From Aurifilum marmelostoma (lineage: Eukaryota > Ascomycota > Sordariomycetes > Diaporthales > Cryphonectriaceae): 64,000 nucleotides of DNA. The notes beneath the pieces are model-generated. The model ran no database searches. It was not told the origin of the DNA and saw nothing but the letters and a program-made list of their open reading frames with translations. The stretch covers positions 930,001-994,000 of the forward strand of contig JAMXSV010000010.1 of the NCBI GenBank assembly GCA_027559495.1, in the 5' to 3' direction. A program made the position numbers and the translations under genes. Positions 33,174-43,769 of this stretch are shown here, piece by piece. The stretch's first letter is position 1. The number at the start of each line of letters is the position of its first letter.

Positions 33174-34186
33174 GCTGCTGTCTTGGACAGCCTATCAAGA
33201 AGCTGGCTACACCACAGCATGAGTGTAGGAAGTGGCACCTTGTTCTATTAATTAGCTTGCAATACATCAGCCTTGTGTTACTTGATTAGGCCAGTACCTA
33301 GGTGCTCGTAATTGACAATATAGAGCAAAGTCTATATGTGCTTCCAATGTCTTGAAGCCATGATTGAAAGTCGCCCTCTCACAATAATCAATTATACTGA
33401 GCCTAGTCTACTACATCTGTGCACTTTTGTAGACTGCTCAGCATTCCCTTTCCTTCATTATTGTTGTTTTGATGACCATATTTAGTTAAGGTAAATCAGC
33501 ATACCAACTTCCCAAGGGTTGTGGATTCCTTTCTTCTTCATATAGCCATATTACTCTTTGGGCAAAGATCAGTGAGTTCTTAAAACTATCAAGCAGAGGT
33601 CTGTACTGCGATTCCCATGCACACCACACAGCCATTATCTCATCATTGTGCAAGTAATGTCAACCTGAAATGAGACGCATTTGATATTGTTGGATGCTGT
33701 GCAAATCAAAGGCATTCTCCTCAAACGTGAGTTCCCAACAGAAGCAACTCCTCTCCTCTGCACCAACAATCTGGGCACAGCAAAAGCCTGGCTTCCCCAA
33801 CCATTCCAAGGATTGTTCCTGTAATCAATAGTTGATCCAATACGTAAAACAAATACCCGCATGTGCACAAGAGAAGAGCCCTTCCACTGTCGAGGACGTC
33901 AGTTGCTGCTAGTGGCTAGAGCTGGGGCTGGCTAGTTGTTACAGGCGGGCCAAGAGGCGCTACCTACAATGTATAAGACGTCACACACATGGGACTTACT
34001 CGGCAAACAACCAGATGAGCTACAAGATTACAAAGAACCTCGTCTCTTACTACTGCCGGCTTTTCTGTGTTCAAAACAATTCATATTCAGTTCAAATCTT
34101 CTCAAAATCAGCCACTATATACTTGGCCTTGTTACCCAACCAAGAGGAAGAAGAAGAAAAAAAAAAAGAGAGAAAGATTCTCCAAA

Positions 34187-34753
34187 ATGGCCTCCCTCCG
34201 TACATCCCTCCTCACCCGCCCGTCAACCCTCCTCAGGCTCGCGGTGCCACCCGCCCAAGCAACCACACCACGCTTGCTGCCGAGAACCCCCCGCCGCGCC
34301 CTCAACACCTCCACCGCCCCGATCCTCTACTCGGCCCACGCCCGCGTCGTCGGCGCGCGCACCGGCCACGTCGAGGGCGACGACCTCAACGTGGACCTCA
34401 CCATGGCCAAGACGCTCGGCGGCACGGGCGACAAGGGCAAGACGAACCCGGAGGAGCTGTTCGCGGCCGGGTACGGGGCGTGCTTCCAGAGCGCCATGAA
34501 CGCGAGCGCGGCGAGCATGGGGATCAAGATGCCCGGCAAGAGGGAGGACAGCGTGGTGGACGCCACGGTGCACCTGGTGGGGGACATGAAGACGCTGGAC
34601 ATGGGCATCCGGGTGGAGATGAAGGTTCGCGTCAATGGTTTGGACAGGGCCGAGGTCGAGAAGGTCGTGGCCAAGGCCGAGGAGGTGTGTCCATATAGCA
34701 GGGCGACGAGGGGCAACGTGGAGACCAAGATTGAGATTGTCGATGAGTTGTGA
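34187..34753 (+). CDS. OsmC/Ohr-family organic hydroperoxide reductase, probably mitochondrial
   Basis: Single exon, 188 aa. Residues 1-45 are Arg-rich with no acidic residues (MASLRTSLLTRPSTLLRLAV), like a mitochondrial presequence. The remaining 140 residues are a full Ohr domain: PILYSAHARVVGARTGHVEG, NPEELFAAGYGACFQSAMN with Cys99, and VCPYSRATRGN with Cys168. These two cysteines are the reactive pair of Ohr enzymes, which reduce organic hydroperoxides with thiols. I start at 34187 because the upstream in-frame extension begins at a non-ATG codon and has a poly-Lys stretch read from an A-rich leader. A possible AATAAA lies at 34903-34908. Targeting is predicted from composition only. Confidence 0.9.
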   Translation: MASLRTSLLTRPSTLLRLAVPPAQATTPRLLPRTPRRALNTSTAPILYSAHARVVGARTGHVEGDDLNVDLTMAKTLGGTGDKGKTNPEELFAAGYGACFQSAMNASAASMGIKMPGKREDSVVDATVHLVGDMKTLDMGIRVEMKVRVNGLDRAEVEKVVAKAEEVCPYSRATRGNVETKIEIVDEL

Positions 34754-35188
34754 GGGACGATCTGAAAGGAGAAGAGAGAGATGGGAGAGTCATGGAGGCA
34801 ACGAACGTTCATGTTGATACTCTGCTTAGGATGTATGGGGGAGAGATAGACATCAAGACGGTATCGCGTGCGTCACATTGCACACGATGGTGTGTTGAGG
34901 AAAATAAAAAATTTGAGAATCTGATTCTAAAAAGACTTACTTGCCTGCACATTGTTTCCTCCACCACCTATCCAGGCCATGCCAGCCACGTCCTGGCAGA
35001 AAATTCAAGTACTTGTTGAGAAAAAACGTCTTCCGGAACGCCACGCCATCTCCAAATTTTATCATCTTCAGTAGACCGCATCCATCCGAGCAGTGTATGT
35101 GTAAAAGAGCAGGGTAGGAGTCGTGGCTACTGTCTTGCAGTTGGTTGTTGTTTAGGCCCGAACAACGACGACCAATTGACGAGACCCC
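34754..35188. other. convergent 3' intergenic region
   Basis: 3' ends of the Ohr gene (+) and the coiled-coil gene (-). AATAAA at 34903-34908. No gene visible. Confidence 0.5.
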
Positions 35189-36579
35189 TCAGGATGCTTG
35201 TCCACCCTGGGCGCCCTCCTGGCCAGCCTGCCCACCAGTTGCCGTAGCAGATGCTGCAGGCGCAGGCGCAGATGTAGACGCACCGCGCAACCCGGCGCTC
35301 GCTGCGCTCTCACCAACCTTGACCTCATCCTCGGGAACACCGATAGCCACGCTCGTCACGCTGCCGGTGGTGCTCAACATGCTGGTGACCCTCTCGTTCC
35401 TCGGCCGTGTGATACTGGCTCCCCCGGTAGACGCAACAGCCACGCTGGCCGTCGTGCTCACGCTCTCGCTCCGCGGTCGTGTGCTTGCATCACTCGCCCT
35501 CCTCTCGCGCACCATGCGCTCCAGATCGCGGATGCGCCGCTTCAGGGACTCGTTCTCGCGCCTCACAGTGTCGAGCTCCTGTCTGTAGAAGGCCGTCTCC
35601 TCATATCTTGATGTCGCGGGCATCATGAAGGGCGATACATGATCGGGACCAGGTGTGGGCGTTGCAGAGGGGATGGATGTGGGCCCTGTCGTGGCGGTGG
35701 GTGGAGAACGAAGGGGAAAGTAGCCTGCGTGTGCGGCGTCGGCCATGTGCGAGGAAGCCCATGACGAGGCATGAGCAGGCGAGCTGCTGAGACTCTGGCG
35801 CGAATGGGACTGCGTGCTGTTCTGGCGGCTGAGGGACGTGGCGCCTGGCCTGATGGGTGCAGGAGCGGTGATGTTGACGACAGATGTGCTCGCGCCAGGA
35901 CCGCCCAAGGCCGAGGTCGAGCCCGCGGTCGCTGCGATGCTGCGCGCGCTGGCGCTCGAGCCGCTCCTGGTATGTCGTCTGCCGCTAGACGAGGGGATGG
36001 AGAAGCCGGAACCGGAAAGCAGGTGCTGTCGACCGTCAGGAATGGCGGGGATCTCGGCACCCGATGCAGAGGCGCTCGCAGAGGTGGAAGAAGTGTTGGA
36101 CGCGACGGAGGCGTTCTGGGCCTGACGGAGGATGTCGAGCTCTCGGGTGAGACGGTTGACCTAGGTGGGGGGAGCAAGACCGTCAGCTTTCGTGGTATAT
36201 AGAAGGAGGGAAGGGTACTGCTGTTCCTTGTGAGACATACTACGGCCTCTTGTTCTTTCTCGAGTTCTTGGTGCAGTTCGGCAGCTGTCAGTGGTCGTGG
36301 GTGCCGCAGAGGACCGGGACCAGAAGTCGCAGAAGCCGCATCTGCCGAGGGTTGCGTTGGTGCGGCAGTCGGGGTCAGGCGAGGAGAAGGTATAGCGGGC
36401 GCGATCGGGGCCCCTGTCGCCACGGCGTTGAGGTTCGAAGGGAGGATATTGAGGGCGTTCTCCGAAGGCGCGGAGCCCGAGACGGGGCCTGGTGGGGGAG
36501 GAGGCATCTGGGCTGATGAGGTTCGTCTCGAGAGGGCGAGGACGCGAGGGGACTCAGGAACCGAGTTGAGGTCGGGCAT
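35189..36579 (-). CDS. Ser/Ala-rich fungal coiled-coil protein
   Basis: Two exons (36241-36579 and 35189-36160; intron 80 bp, donor GTATGT, acceptor CTAG) give 436 aa in phase. The protein is mostly Ser/Ala/Pro/Thr-rich and predicted disordered. Two short coiled coils stand out: one spanning the splice (TAAELHQELEKEQEAV then VNRLTRELDILRQAQ, about 100-130) and one at about 295-340 (YRQELDTVRRENESLKRRIR followed by DLERMVRERR). The second has a basic heptad pattern but no adjacent basic DNA-binding region, so I do not call a bZIP. I know similar proteins only as conserved hypotheticals. The start at 36579 (MPDLNSVPESPRVLALSRRT) is preferred to 36606, which adds nine hydrophobic residues. Confidence 0.75.
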
Positions 36580-38477
36580 GATGGCAAAGAGCAGTGTCGG
36601 TCCCACAAGCTGTTCAAGGGGTTCGGCGAGGACGTGGACGTGTACTGTCTGTGGATCAGCTGGCGTTCGCGGTTGTGATCGGTTCGTGGTCGTAGTAGTG
36701 ATCTGCGGGACCGCTCACTGTACTGCACGGCGTGACAAAACGTCAACCCCGCAAGACGTTCTGTCAGATCATGGAGATTGAGGCAAGGAAGGAGGAATGT
36801 TCCCTCTCCTGGATGATAGGCGGGTGAGGATAAAAGGCCCTGGATGAAGTGATTATGCGCAACCCCAGGCGAGAGACCACTGTTTTGAAGTCCCAAGCTG
36901 GATAGCCTTGCGCAGGCAGTGAGTGGTTGGAGGCCAAGACAAGTTGCTGACCACCCAACCGTGGTACATAGAATAGTACCAGGGTAGGCTCGGCACGGCA
37001 TAGGATAGCGAGGGGGTAGCGGGGCTGCTGGGCCGTCTACAGTGATAGCGACCGTCTAGGGAGCCCTGGCAGCTGGGAAGACTAGTACACTGCCAACAGG
37101 CCCCTCAGGCCACTTATATTCTAGCCAAGTACCTACTGTACAGCGGGCACGGGGATTCAACAACGAACAAGATCTAGGTCGCTAATGATGGGTACAGTTC
37201 AAGACACACGTCAGCAAGGGCAAGCAGAAACATTTTGAGGAAAATTCGAAAGACACCATCACAAGTCAATTCTGCCCTTGCAGCAGCTATACATCCCCAG
37301 ACTTGTAAAAGTAGGATTGGACGGCTGAGGTCAGAGATCTATCTCCCTAGGGAGGGTGCCGAAAGAATGACGGATTATATAACACCGTTTTGGAATCTGC
37401 CCAGTCTTCCCCCCCCCCCCTTTTTTTTTGTTATTGTATACAGGACGTCTATCCTCAAAGTACGGCCTGAGTAGGCGTGCTAGAAAAGAGCCGAACAATG
37501 TTCTATGCTACGAGACCTATTCTTCCCTTGACGTGCCTCGGTAGGTTCTGTGAAACGATGCGCATCGTGGTACGCACCCAGAAAGTCATGGAGCCGTAGT
37601 ACGATCAATCGCGGCAAAGGGGTGGGGGCCTGTTAGTTGCTTCTACTTTCCGAATGGTGGTGGTCCATGTAAAACTGCCGGGATGGATGACCTGCTGTGC
37701 AAGAATGACTTCCAAAGTCAGACATTACCTGGCCCGTTCCCTTGAGACACCGGTGCCCTGTGGTGACCGTAGGCCATCCGTTGTGGAAGGTTCCTCTTTG
37801 GCAAGCCAAGAACATGTCTTTTCGGAGGAGTCAAAAGGTGGGGAGTGATCGTGTAGGAGGGGTAATCAGACCTAGGTGTTTATGATGTGAGGGCCGATGC
37901 AGGCCGGCATGGTCGCTGCGTACTCGGTTCCTAGACAGTCTCAAGTCATCTGGTCAGATCTACAGAAGACAAGCCGGGCAAGGAAAGCTTCTAGAAGACT
38001 GGAATCGCACGCTATGGTTGTGCTCAATACTATGAAGTAGTAGTTCGCTGTAAAGAGATAGTGGCTTTCTATCGAGCGATGTGCAGTAGGAACGTCATTT
38101 CTGTTGTCAGAATGACGAAATAGCAACAACTGTGGAGGCGGTTCCATGTATGACATAGCGCAAGCAGAGCAGACAGGTACGCCCGGAACACTCTCTCCTG
38201 GAATACAGACGCCCATCGTTTTATTTAAATCCCAACTGATCTAGAGCAGATTGCTCCTCAGCTGTCTCAAAACAAATACCTCTCAACAACAATCAAAAAG
38301 GAGAGGCCCATCACGAGCTTGCGCCACGCACATCCACGTAAGTCAGTCTGCCAACCAGTCTGCTTCACGGGCAAGCTTAGCCACCGTTCAACGTAACGTA
38401 GCTGCTGACTTCGAACTCCTTTTCAAGAAAACAAACTTTACTTCCCGAATCCAGTCCCCAAAAACCAAAATTTCAAG
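36580..38477. other. divergent intergenic region, 1.9 kb
   Basis: Between the coiled-coil gene (-) and the 68-aa gene (+). Includes C12 followed by T9 at 37409-37429. No supported gene. The 240 bases before 38478 are A/C-rich, like a 5' leader. Confidence 0.5.
37409..37420. repeat. C12 homopolymer followed by T9
   Basis: C12 directly joined to T9 (37421-37429) on the plus strand, intergenic. Confidence 0.95.
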
Positions 38478-38747
38478 ATGTCTTCCGGTGAAGGTCGTCA
38501 GTCCCCTCCTCCTGAGACCCAGACTGGAGCCCAGCTCCAGGATGCACCTGCTCAGGGCCAGGGCGTTGCCAATGCCGACAAGAAGCCAGAGACCAACAAG
38601 TCTGAGCTGGAGGTAAGAGCGCACAGTCTCCAGACTTGACTCAAATAACAAGAATAGCTAATGCGTGTCCTCCAGAACCTGTCATCAAACCCCAAGGGAC
38701 CCCTCGATGATGTTCTCAAAGAGAAGTTCGGAAAGACTGAGAAATAA
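38478..38747 (+). CDS. small hydrophilic fungal protein, 68 aa
   Basis: Two exons (38478-38612 and 38676-38747; intron 63 bp, donor GTAAGA, acceptor CCAG) join in phase 0. The product begins MSSGEGRQSPPPETQTGAQL and ends SSNPKGPLDDVLKEKFGKTE-K. The C-terminal 20 residues look ordered and amphipathic, the N-terminal two thirds disordered. There are no Cys, no signal peptide and no membrane segment. The CAAG context before ATG, the C/T-rich leader and the clean splice signals argue for a real gene despite its size. I do not recognise a function. Confidence 0.7.
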
Positions 38748-39582
38748 TGGAGAGCAGGGAGGATGTGGGACAATGGCATCGCAGCTCTTCTGGACAGACA
38801 GGCCCTTCCATAACCTGAGCATAGACAGCCCAGAGCTCTGATGCAGAGTTAGCATACTGAACAAAGACACGAATTTCCTTTTTTTTCTACCCTATATTAC
38901 AGCCCTTTTGGGCGTCCATTGTGAAATTGTCACACCAATGTTCTCAGCCTGTAAGCCGAAAAACGGACTGATCTTGTGATGTTTAGGAGGCCAGGCCTCT
39001 TTGTTGTTTTTTCACATGTCAACCAGTCATTACATCTTCCCTTGGCTACAAGCAGATTGCCCCGGAGCTGGCACAACATTCTTGAGGGTGGCGGTCTCGG
39101 GGACCAGAGCTCTGAGGCGATGACCGAGACTGGAGGCAGCCTGGCTGACGCGGGGGTACATGTTGCCCCAGCATAGCTCTAGCCTGGCCTAAAGTACCCT
39201 ATGGTGGGCTCAGCCACAGGGGAGCTGCCAACATACGACATGGGCAGCATGGGGCACACCCCACTGTAGCTTCTAGCAATTAGATGACGTCGCCCCATTG
39301 CCCCTCACTTGGACGCAGTATCCATATGGCCCAGCCAAGCTTGTCACGAGAGAGGGGGTCCTGCAACCAGCCACTTCGACTATTGCTCGACATACCTGAC
39401 GACCTTCAAAACCTTCACATGTGCTCCGCCCCCGTCGCTGCAATATCTTCATAAACCAACCATCACCTACAATTTTGTGTCTGTGATTTATCCTCTCATC
39501 TTTTCAAGAAACCTCTACCCAACAAACAAACACCCACTCCTCAAAAACACCACCAACAACAAAACAACACCCCATCATCAAG
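38748..39582. other. intergenic region between the 68-aa gene and vip1
   Basis: 3' flank of the small gene, then a leader of the vip1 gene with a run of CAA/CCA-rich sequence from about 39520. No gene visible. Confidence 0.5.
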
Positions 39583-40679
39583 ATGTCTGCTACTACCGTT
39601 CACGTTAAGAACATCTCGGCTCAGACCGATGACAAGGAGATCCGTGACTTCTTCAGCTTCTGGTAAACATCCCTTCGCTGAATCCATTATCTCGAGCTGC
39701 ACTGACCTTGTCTCTTCCCAGTGGCAAGATTACTAGCCTCGATGTCCAGACCGAGGGAGAGACCAAGTCAGCCAGTGTGACCTTTGGTAAGCTTCCACTG
39801 CCACGGCTACCTGGCCCATTTATAAAGGGCGAAACATACTGAGCATCGCACAGAGAAGGACACCGCTGCCAAGACCGCCCTCTTGCTCAACAGCACCCAG
39901 CTTGGTACCTCGCACATCTCCGTCACCTCAGCGTCGGGCGCGTCTCCGGATGACGAGAGCCCCGTCACCACGAACCAGGAGCGCGACTCCGACGAGATCA
40001 CACAGGAGGAGAAGCCGCGCTCCCGCATCATTGCCGAATACCTCGCGCACGGCTACGTGGTTGGCGACGCCGCTATCCAGCGCGCCATCGCTCTCGACCA
40101 CCAGCACGGCGTGTCGAGCCGCTTCATGAGCAAGCTGACCGAGCTGGACTCCAAGTACCACGCCACCGACCGGGCCAAGACCGCCGACCAGAGCTATGGT
40201 ATCACAGCCCGCGCCAACTCCATCATGACGGGGCTGGGCTCGTACTTTGAGAAGGCGACCAACACCCCTACCGGCAAGAAGCTGGTTGATTTCTGTAGGT
40301 CGCAAGAAACAAGCAACCCAACAAACCTGGCTACCTCCCCTCTGGTGTGCCTACTTGTAGAGACCATCTCAGCTGACACTAGACTTCCTTCCACACAGAC
40401 AACCAGGGCCAGAAGCAGCTTCAAGACGTCCACACCGAGGCCCGACGCCTCGCAGAGCTCAAGAAGGAGGAGCACGGCGGCTCCGCCTACAAGGCCGCCG
40501 GTCTCGAGCGTGTCTTCGGCGCCGAGAAGACCTCGAGCGAGGCGCCTTCCTCGGGCCCTGGTGCCCCTGCCGCACCTGGCGCTAGCACCACTACAGAGAC
40601 CACGCAGCCCGTGAAGCCTGCTGAGGGCGGTCCCACCCTGCAGGAGTCGACTCCCATCCAGACCGAGAAGTCTGGCTAG
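39583..40679 (+). CDS. vip1: RRM-domain protein Vip1
   Basis: Four exons (39583-39662, 39722-39786, 39854-40294, 40399-40679; introns 59, 67 and 104 bp) encode 288 aa with consistent phases. Residues 1-75 are an RNA recognition motif (TTVHVKNISAQTDDKEIRDF, then RNP-like SASVTFEKDTAAKTALLLN). The rest matches the fungal Vip1 family: RSRIIAEYLAHGYVVGDAAI, LDHQHGVSSRFMSKL and GSYFEKATNTPTGKKLVDFY. An acidic/Pro-rich tail ends ESTPIQTEKSG. Fission yeast Vip1 is an RNA-binding protein of poorly defined role, and fungal annotations sometimes call it actin cytoskeleton protein VIP1, for which I see no sequence basis. It is convergent with the CK2 beta gene. Confidence 0.9.
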
Positions 40680-41872
40680 AGGAGAAGGGTCTCCGCTTGA
40701 GAATGCACAAGGTTGATGGATTGGAAATGGCCAGATTGGAGCGTCGTTAGCTGAAGGAACGCATGGGCATGCCGTAATGACTGTGTCTTGATTTCGATAT
40801 TTCTCACCCTGCGAGCGTTGAACCAAAACAATGAATACCCTGCGATCCTACCATGTCACCTGTCGGTGATTCTGCAAGTCTGTGTTCTTAGTCTTTGAAG
40901 TGATGAGTAGTTTATTCTGATACAAATTGAGGTATTGATGCCTAGCCATCTTTGGTGACGACACATCCAAGGCTTGAATCGTACTTCTGGCGATGACTTC
41001 ACCAGGATTTAATTGTGCTGCGTGTACTTTCATGGTTCGCCACAAGAGCGACAGGTAGAAAGAATACCAGCCATGCTGTGCTAGGCCATTAATGTAATCC
41101 AGATTGGCTCAAAACACTCGATGCCACAAAGCCCCAATCTACCTCCAAACCTACGGCCGGTGCGAGCCAAACCCGTTCCTCCATCCGCCCGCCCTGCGAA
41201 ATCCCATCGATCGCCCACCCACCAAGCCCGGAAGAACAAGTATAGAGATAACAAAGGAAAAATAAAATGGAGGGGATGATAGACACGGGGAAACGCCGGT
41301 CACAATGCAAACAGAAACAAAGTATAAACATTGATGATGAGTTTGAATTTCGGCCTTTCTTTGCCCCAGCCCCGCCCCCCCCCCCCCTTCCCACTCCTCG
41401 AACCTCGAACACCTTGCCGTGCCCCAACCTCCTCAGAATATCTCGTCTCCTTTGCTGCATCTCTGATGCTTCGTGTCCTGTGCATCTCCTTTCTCAGTCT
41501 CTTGTCTTATAATTCTGGCGAAACTAGAATGGCTGGGGCTGACCCGAGGTCGGTTCCAGTTGTCAGCAACCTAGACCTCGACATGCGTACCTCAGAACCC
41601 AGGTCTGACGTGCCCACGAGTCTCTGTGCATCCGTAATGTTTGACTGATTGATGAAATTTATGAGCGGACACCAGGAACGTGATGGATTATAGATAGCCT
41701 TCAATGGTCTGTTCTCGTGTGTCTTGTGAGGAGAACCGTCGAGAAGGACGAAAGAATTCGATGGGCTGCTGCGAAGACCGTCGACGGAGCCGTGGGATGT
41801 TCAGCGTAAAGCAGGATAAGTCATGACCCGCCTGGGAGCGGAGAGTGAATCCTGAGCTTCTCTCTTGCCTCG
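40680..41872. other. convergent intergenic region, 1.2 kb
   Basis: Between the 3' ends of vip1 (+) and the CK2 beta gene (-). Contains C13 at 41375-41387. Open frames near 41100-41700 have no protein-like features. Confidence 0.5.
41375..41387. repeat. C13 homopolymer
   Basis: Thirteen C on the plus strand in convergent intergenic sequence. Confidence 0.95.
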
Positions 41873-42980
41873 CTATAGCTCAGACTCGGCACCGTTGGCC
41901 TCGATCGCCATCGGGCTGCCATTTTCATCTTGCCGCTGCGGCCGGCGCCGGACACGTCGACGAGGTGGTCTGGTGCTCGTGCCGTTCATGCTCTCGTCGT
42001 CGTCCGAGTCGGGATTCTCCAGCACATACCTGCGCACCTCGTCCAGCTCGTTGATGTTGGCAGGCTTGTCGCGTAGCCACTGCATGCGCGGGCCCGACCT
42101 GGCCAGCTCCGAGACCCTGAAGCCGTAGATCCTGGGCTCGTAGATCTTGGTGGGGCCGAGGCCTGGCGCAATGTTCCGCGCGTGCATGCCATTGATCATG
42201 AGGTCCACCTCGCCGGACCGACGCGAAATGTGCAGCGCATTAGACGACAATAGGTCGGCGCCGTGTTTAGAGTAGTCGTAGTCAGGGAAGGTGAGCAGGA
42301 ACAGCGCGCCAAAGGTGCGACCAAAGAAGGCGCCATCGACAGTCTGGAATCGGCTGTTGGGCGGCACATAGACATCGAGGCAGGACGGGCAGAACAGCTT
42401 GACCGTGTCCTCGCCAGGTATATCAGACAGCCCTACGGGAAGGGTGCGGGCCTGGTTGCAATTGGTCCGCGGGCAGCAGCCGAAATGCCCCATCTCGTAC
42501 TTCTCGCTCATCTGCTGTATGCCTGCACGGGAGCAGATATACCGCTGGTGTATGAGCCCGTACAGCATCTCGGCCGACGACTCGATCACGGAGAGATCAC
42601 TGTTCATCCGGTTGTGTTGCCGCCGCTCGCCGGGCAGCCTGCGGTCCAGGGCATCGCCACTTATGTCGTCCTCGTCCTCGTCCTCATCCTCGTCTTCGTC
42701 TTCGTCATCCTCTGGCTCGACATCGAGGATCATCTACGCAAAATTTCATATCAGTATCAGATAAGCTCTATCTTGATAGGGGGCCCCTCCTTGTTTGGGT
42801 TGGCGGGGTCGTGTATCCTACCTCGAGGGCTTCCTTGTACATGGGGACCTGTGACTGCAGCCCAGTCAGGTTGAAATCATCCTCGATGAACTCCTCAGAG
42901 ACCTCCGCAAAGTACTCGTGGCCCAGTAATGAGCAGAAGGAGGCAACCCATGACTCGGGCGGACCTGAGGAGGTCGACAT
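41873..42980 (-). CDS. ckb1: casein kinase II regulatory subunit beta
   Basis: Two exons (42822-42980 and 41873-42733; intron 88 bp) encode 339 aa. The N terminus (SWVASFCSLLGHEYFAEVSE followed by EFIEDDFNLTGL) and the zinc-binding core are textbook CK2 beta: FGCCPRTNC near residue 138 and FCPSCLDVY near residue 168 give the four zinc-ligand cysteines used for dimerisation. The sequence YGLIHQRYICSRAGIQQM is also diagnostic. The subunit assembles the CK2 tetramer and selects substrates in the nucleus and cytosol. Directly after the splice junction is an acidic run of about 20 Asp/Glu residues, as in other fungal beta-1 subunits but here a near-perfect Asp-Glu alternation. The C-terminal extension is Arg-rich (RPPRRRVRRRPQRQDENG), longer than in animals. 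Confidence 0.96.
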
Positions 42981-43769
42981 CTTGAGCTGGCGGGGTGGCT
43001 GGGAGGCGCTGTCGTAGACGGGCGAGATGCGTGGCGATGGGGAAAGGAACTTGCGAATGGTGGCGTCTAACCGGCGCAGGTGCTAAGAGTGTGCGAGACG
43101 GGAGGTATATCACACGCTCTCGCGAGATCTTGTTGCTGGGTTGTGCAGAGTCAGAGAGCGAGAGAGCGAAGTTGGTTGGGACTCTTCCTGGCGCCAAAAA
43201 GTCTACAGAAGAGCCCAGGAGATGGTTCGCATGGTTGTTGATTGGCCTGAGAAGCGCGCGCGCAGATGAGCAGACGAGAGCCCTGAGCAATGTCTCAAGT
43301 GAACGCCAAAGCGTACGGCGGGAAAGGACTAGAGCGTGATAGTGAGGGTTTACCTATCTGCGCAGGTCGCGAGATGCCTGGACCGTGGAGCGTGAACAAG
43401 CCGAGCGGGAGGCGTTGGGATGTCGAGGGGCAGACTTGCTCACCTACCGCGCCTTACCCAGTCAGGTCGGCTAGGCAATTAGCGTGGTGGGCTGGCCGCA
43501 CGTGCTTACATAATACATAATACTTGAGCTGCACCTTCTCGATGTGATGGATCAGGAATATCGAACAATCACTCCCCTCTTTGACTGTCATTTCTTTTCG
43601 ACCTCATCGGCCATGGAATTCTGAGAAACCATGATACACGAAGGCAAAATCTGTGAATCACTCGAGATGCCGCAATGAGCACCGTCAGCAGAGGCTGCAA
43701 AAAAAGATACCCAGGCGGGTGTCTCGACCATCATGGACGATATTTACACCTCGACCACAAAGGCGGAAT
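42981..43769. promoter_or_regulatory. divergent promoter region of CK2 beta and JmjC genes
   Basis: 0.8 kb shared spacer. The half next to CK2 beta is purine-rich on the plus strand (AG/GAGAG tracts around 43150). No gene is supported. The open frame extending the JmjC protein upstream to 43653 begins at GTG, not ATG. Confidence 0.45.

Larger units (their letters stand above)
31697..34186. other. 2.5 kb intergenic region with G runs, GT repeat and an AT-rich block
   Basis: Contains G10 (32119-32128), G14 (32407-32420), a GT repeat (33156-33173) and an AT-richer block at about 33030-33900 that differs in composition from its surroundings and could be a decayed repeat or gene. No open frame here looks like a real protein. 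Confidence 0.5.

Noticed and set aside
43653..43769. Arg-rich N-terminal extension of the JmjC protein
   Set aside because: The open frame begins at GTG and there is no in-frame ATG. It is not included in the protein without evidence of an upstream exon.
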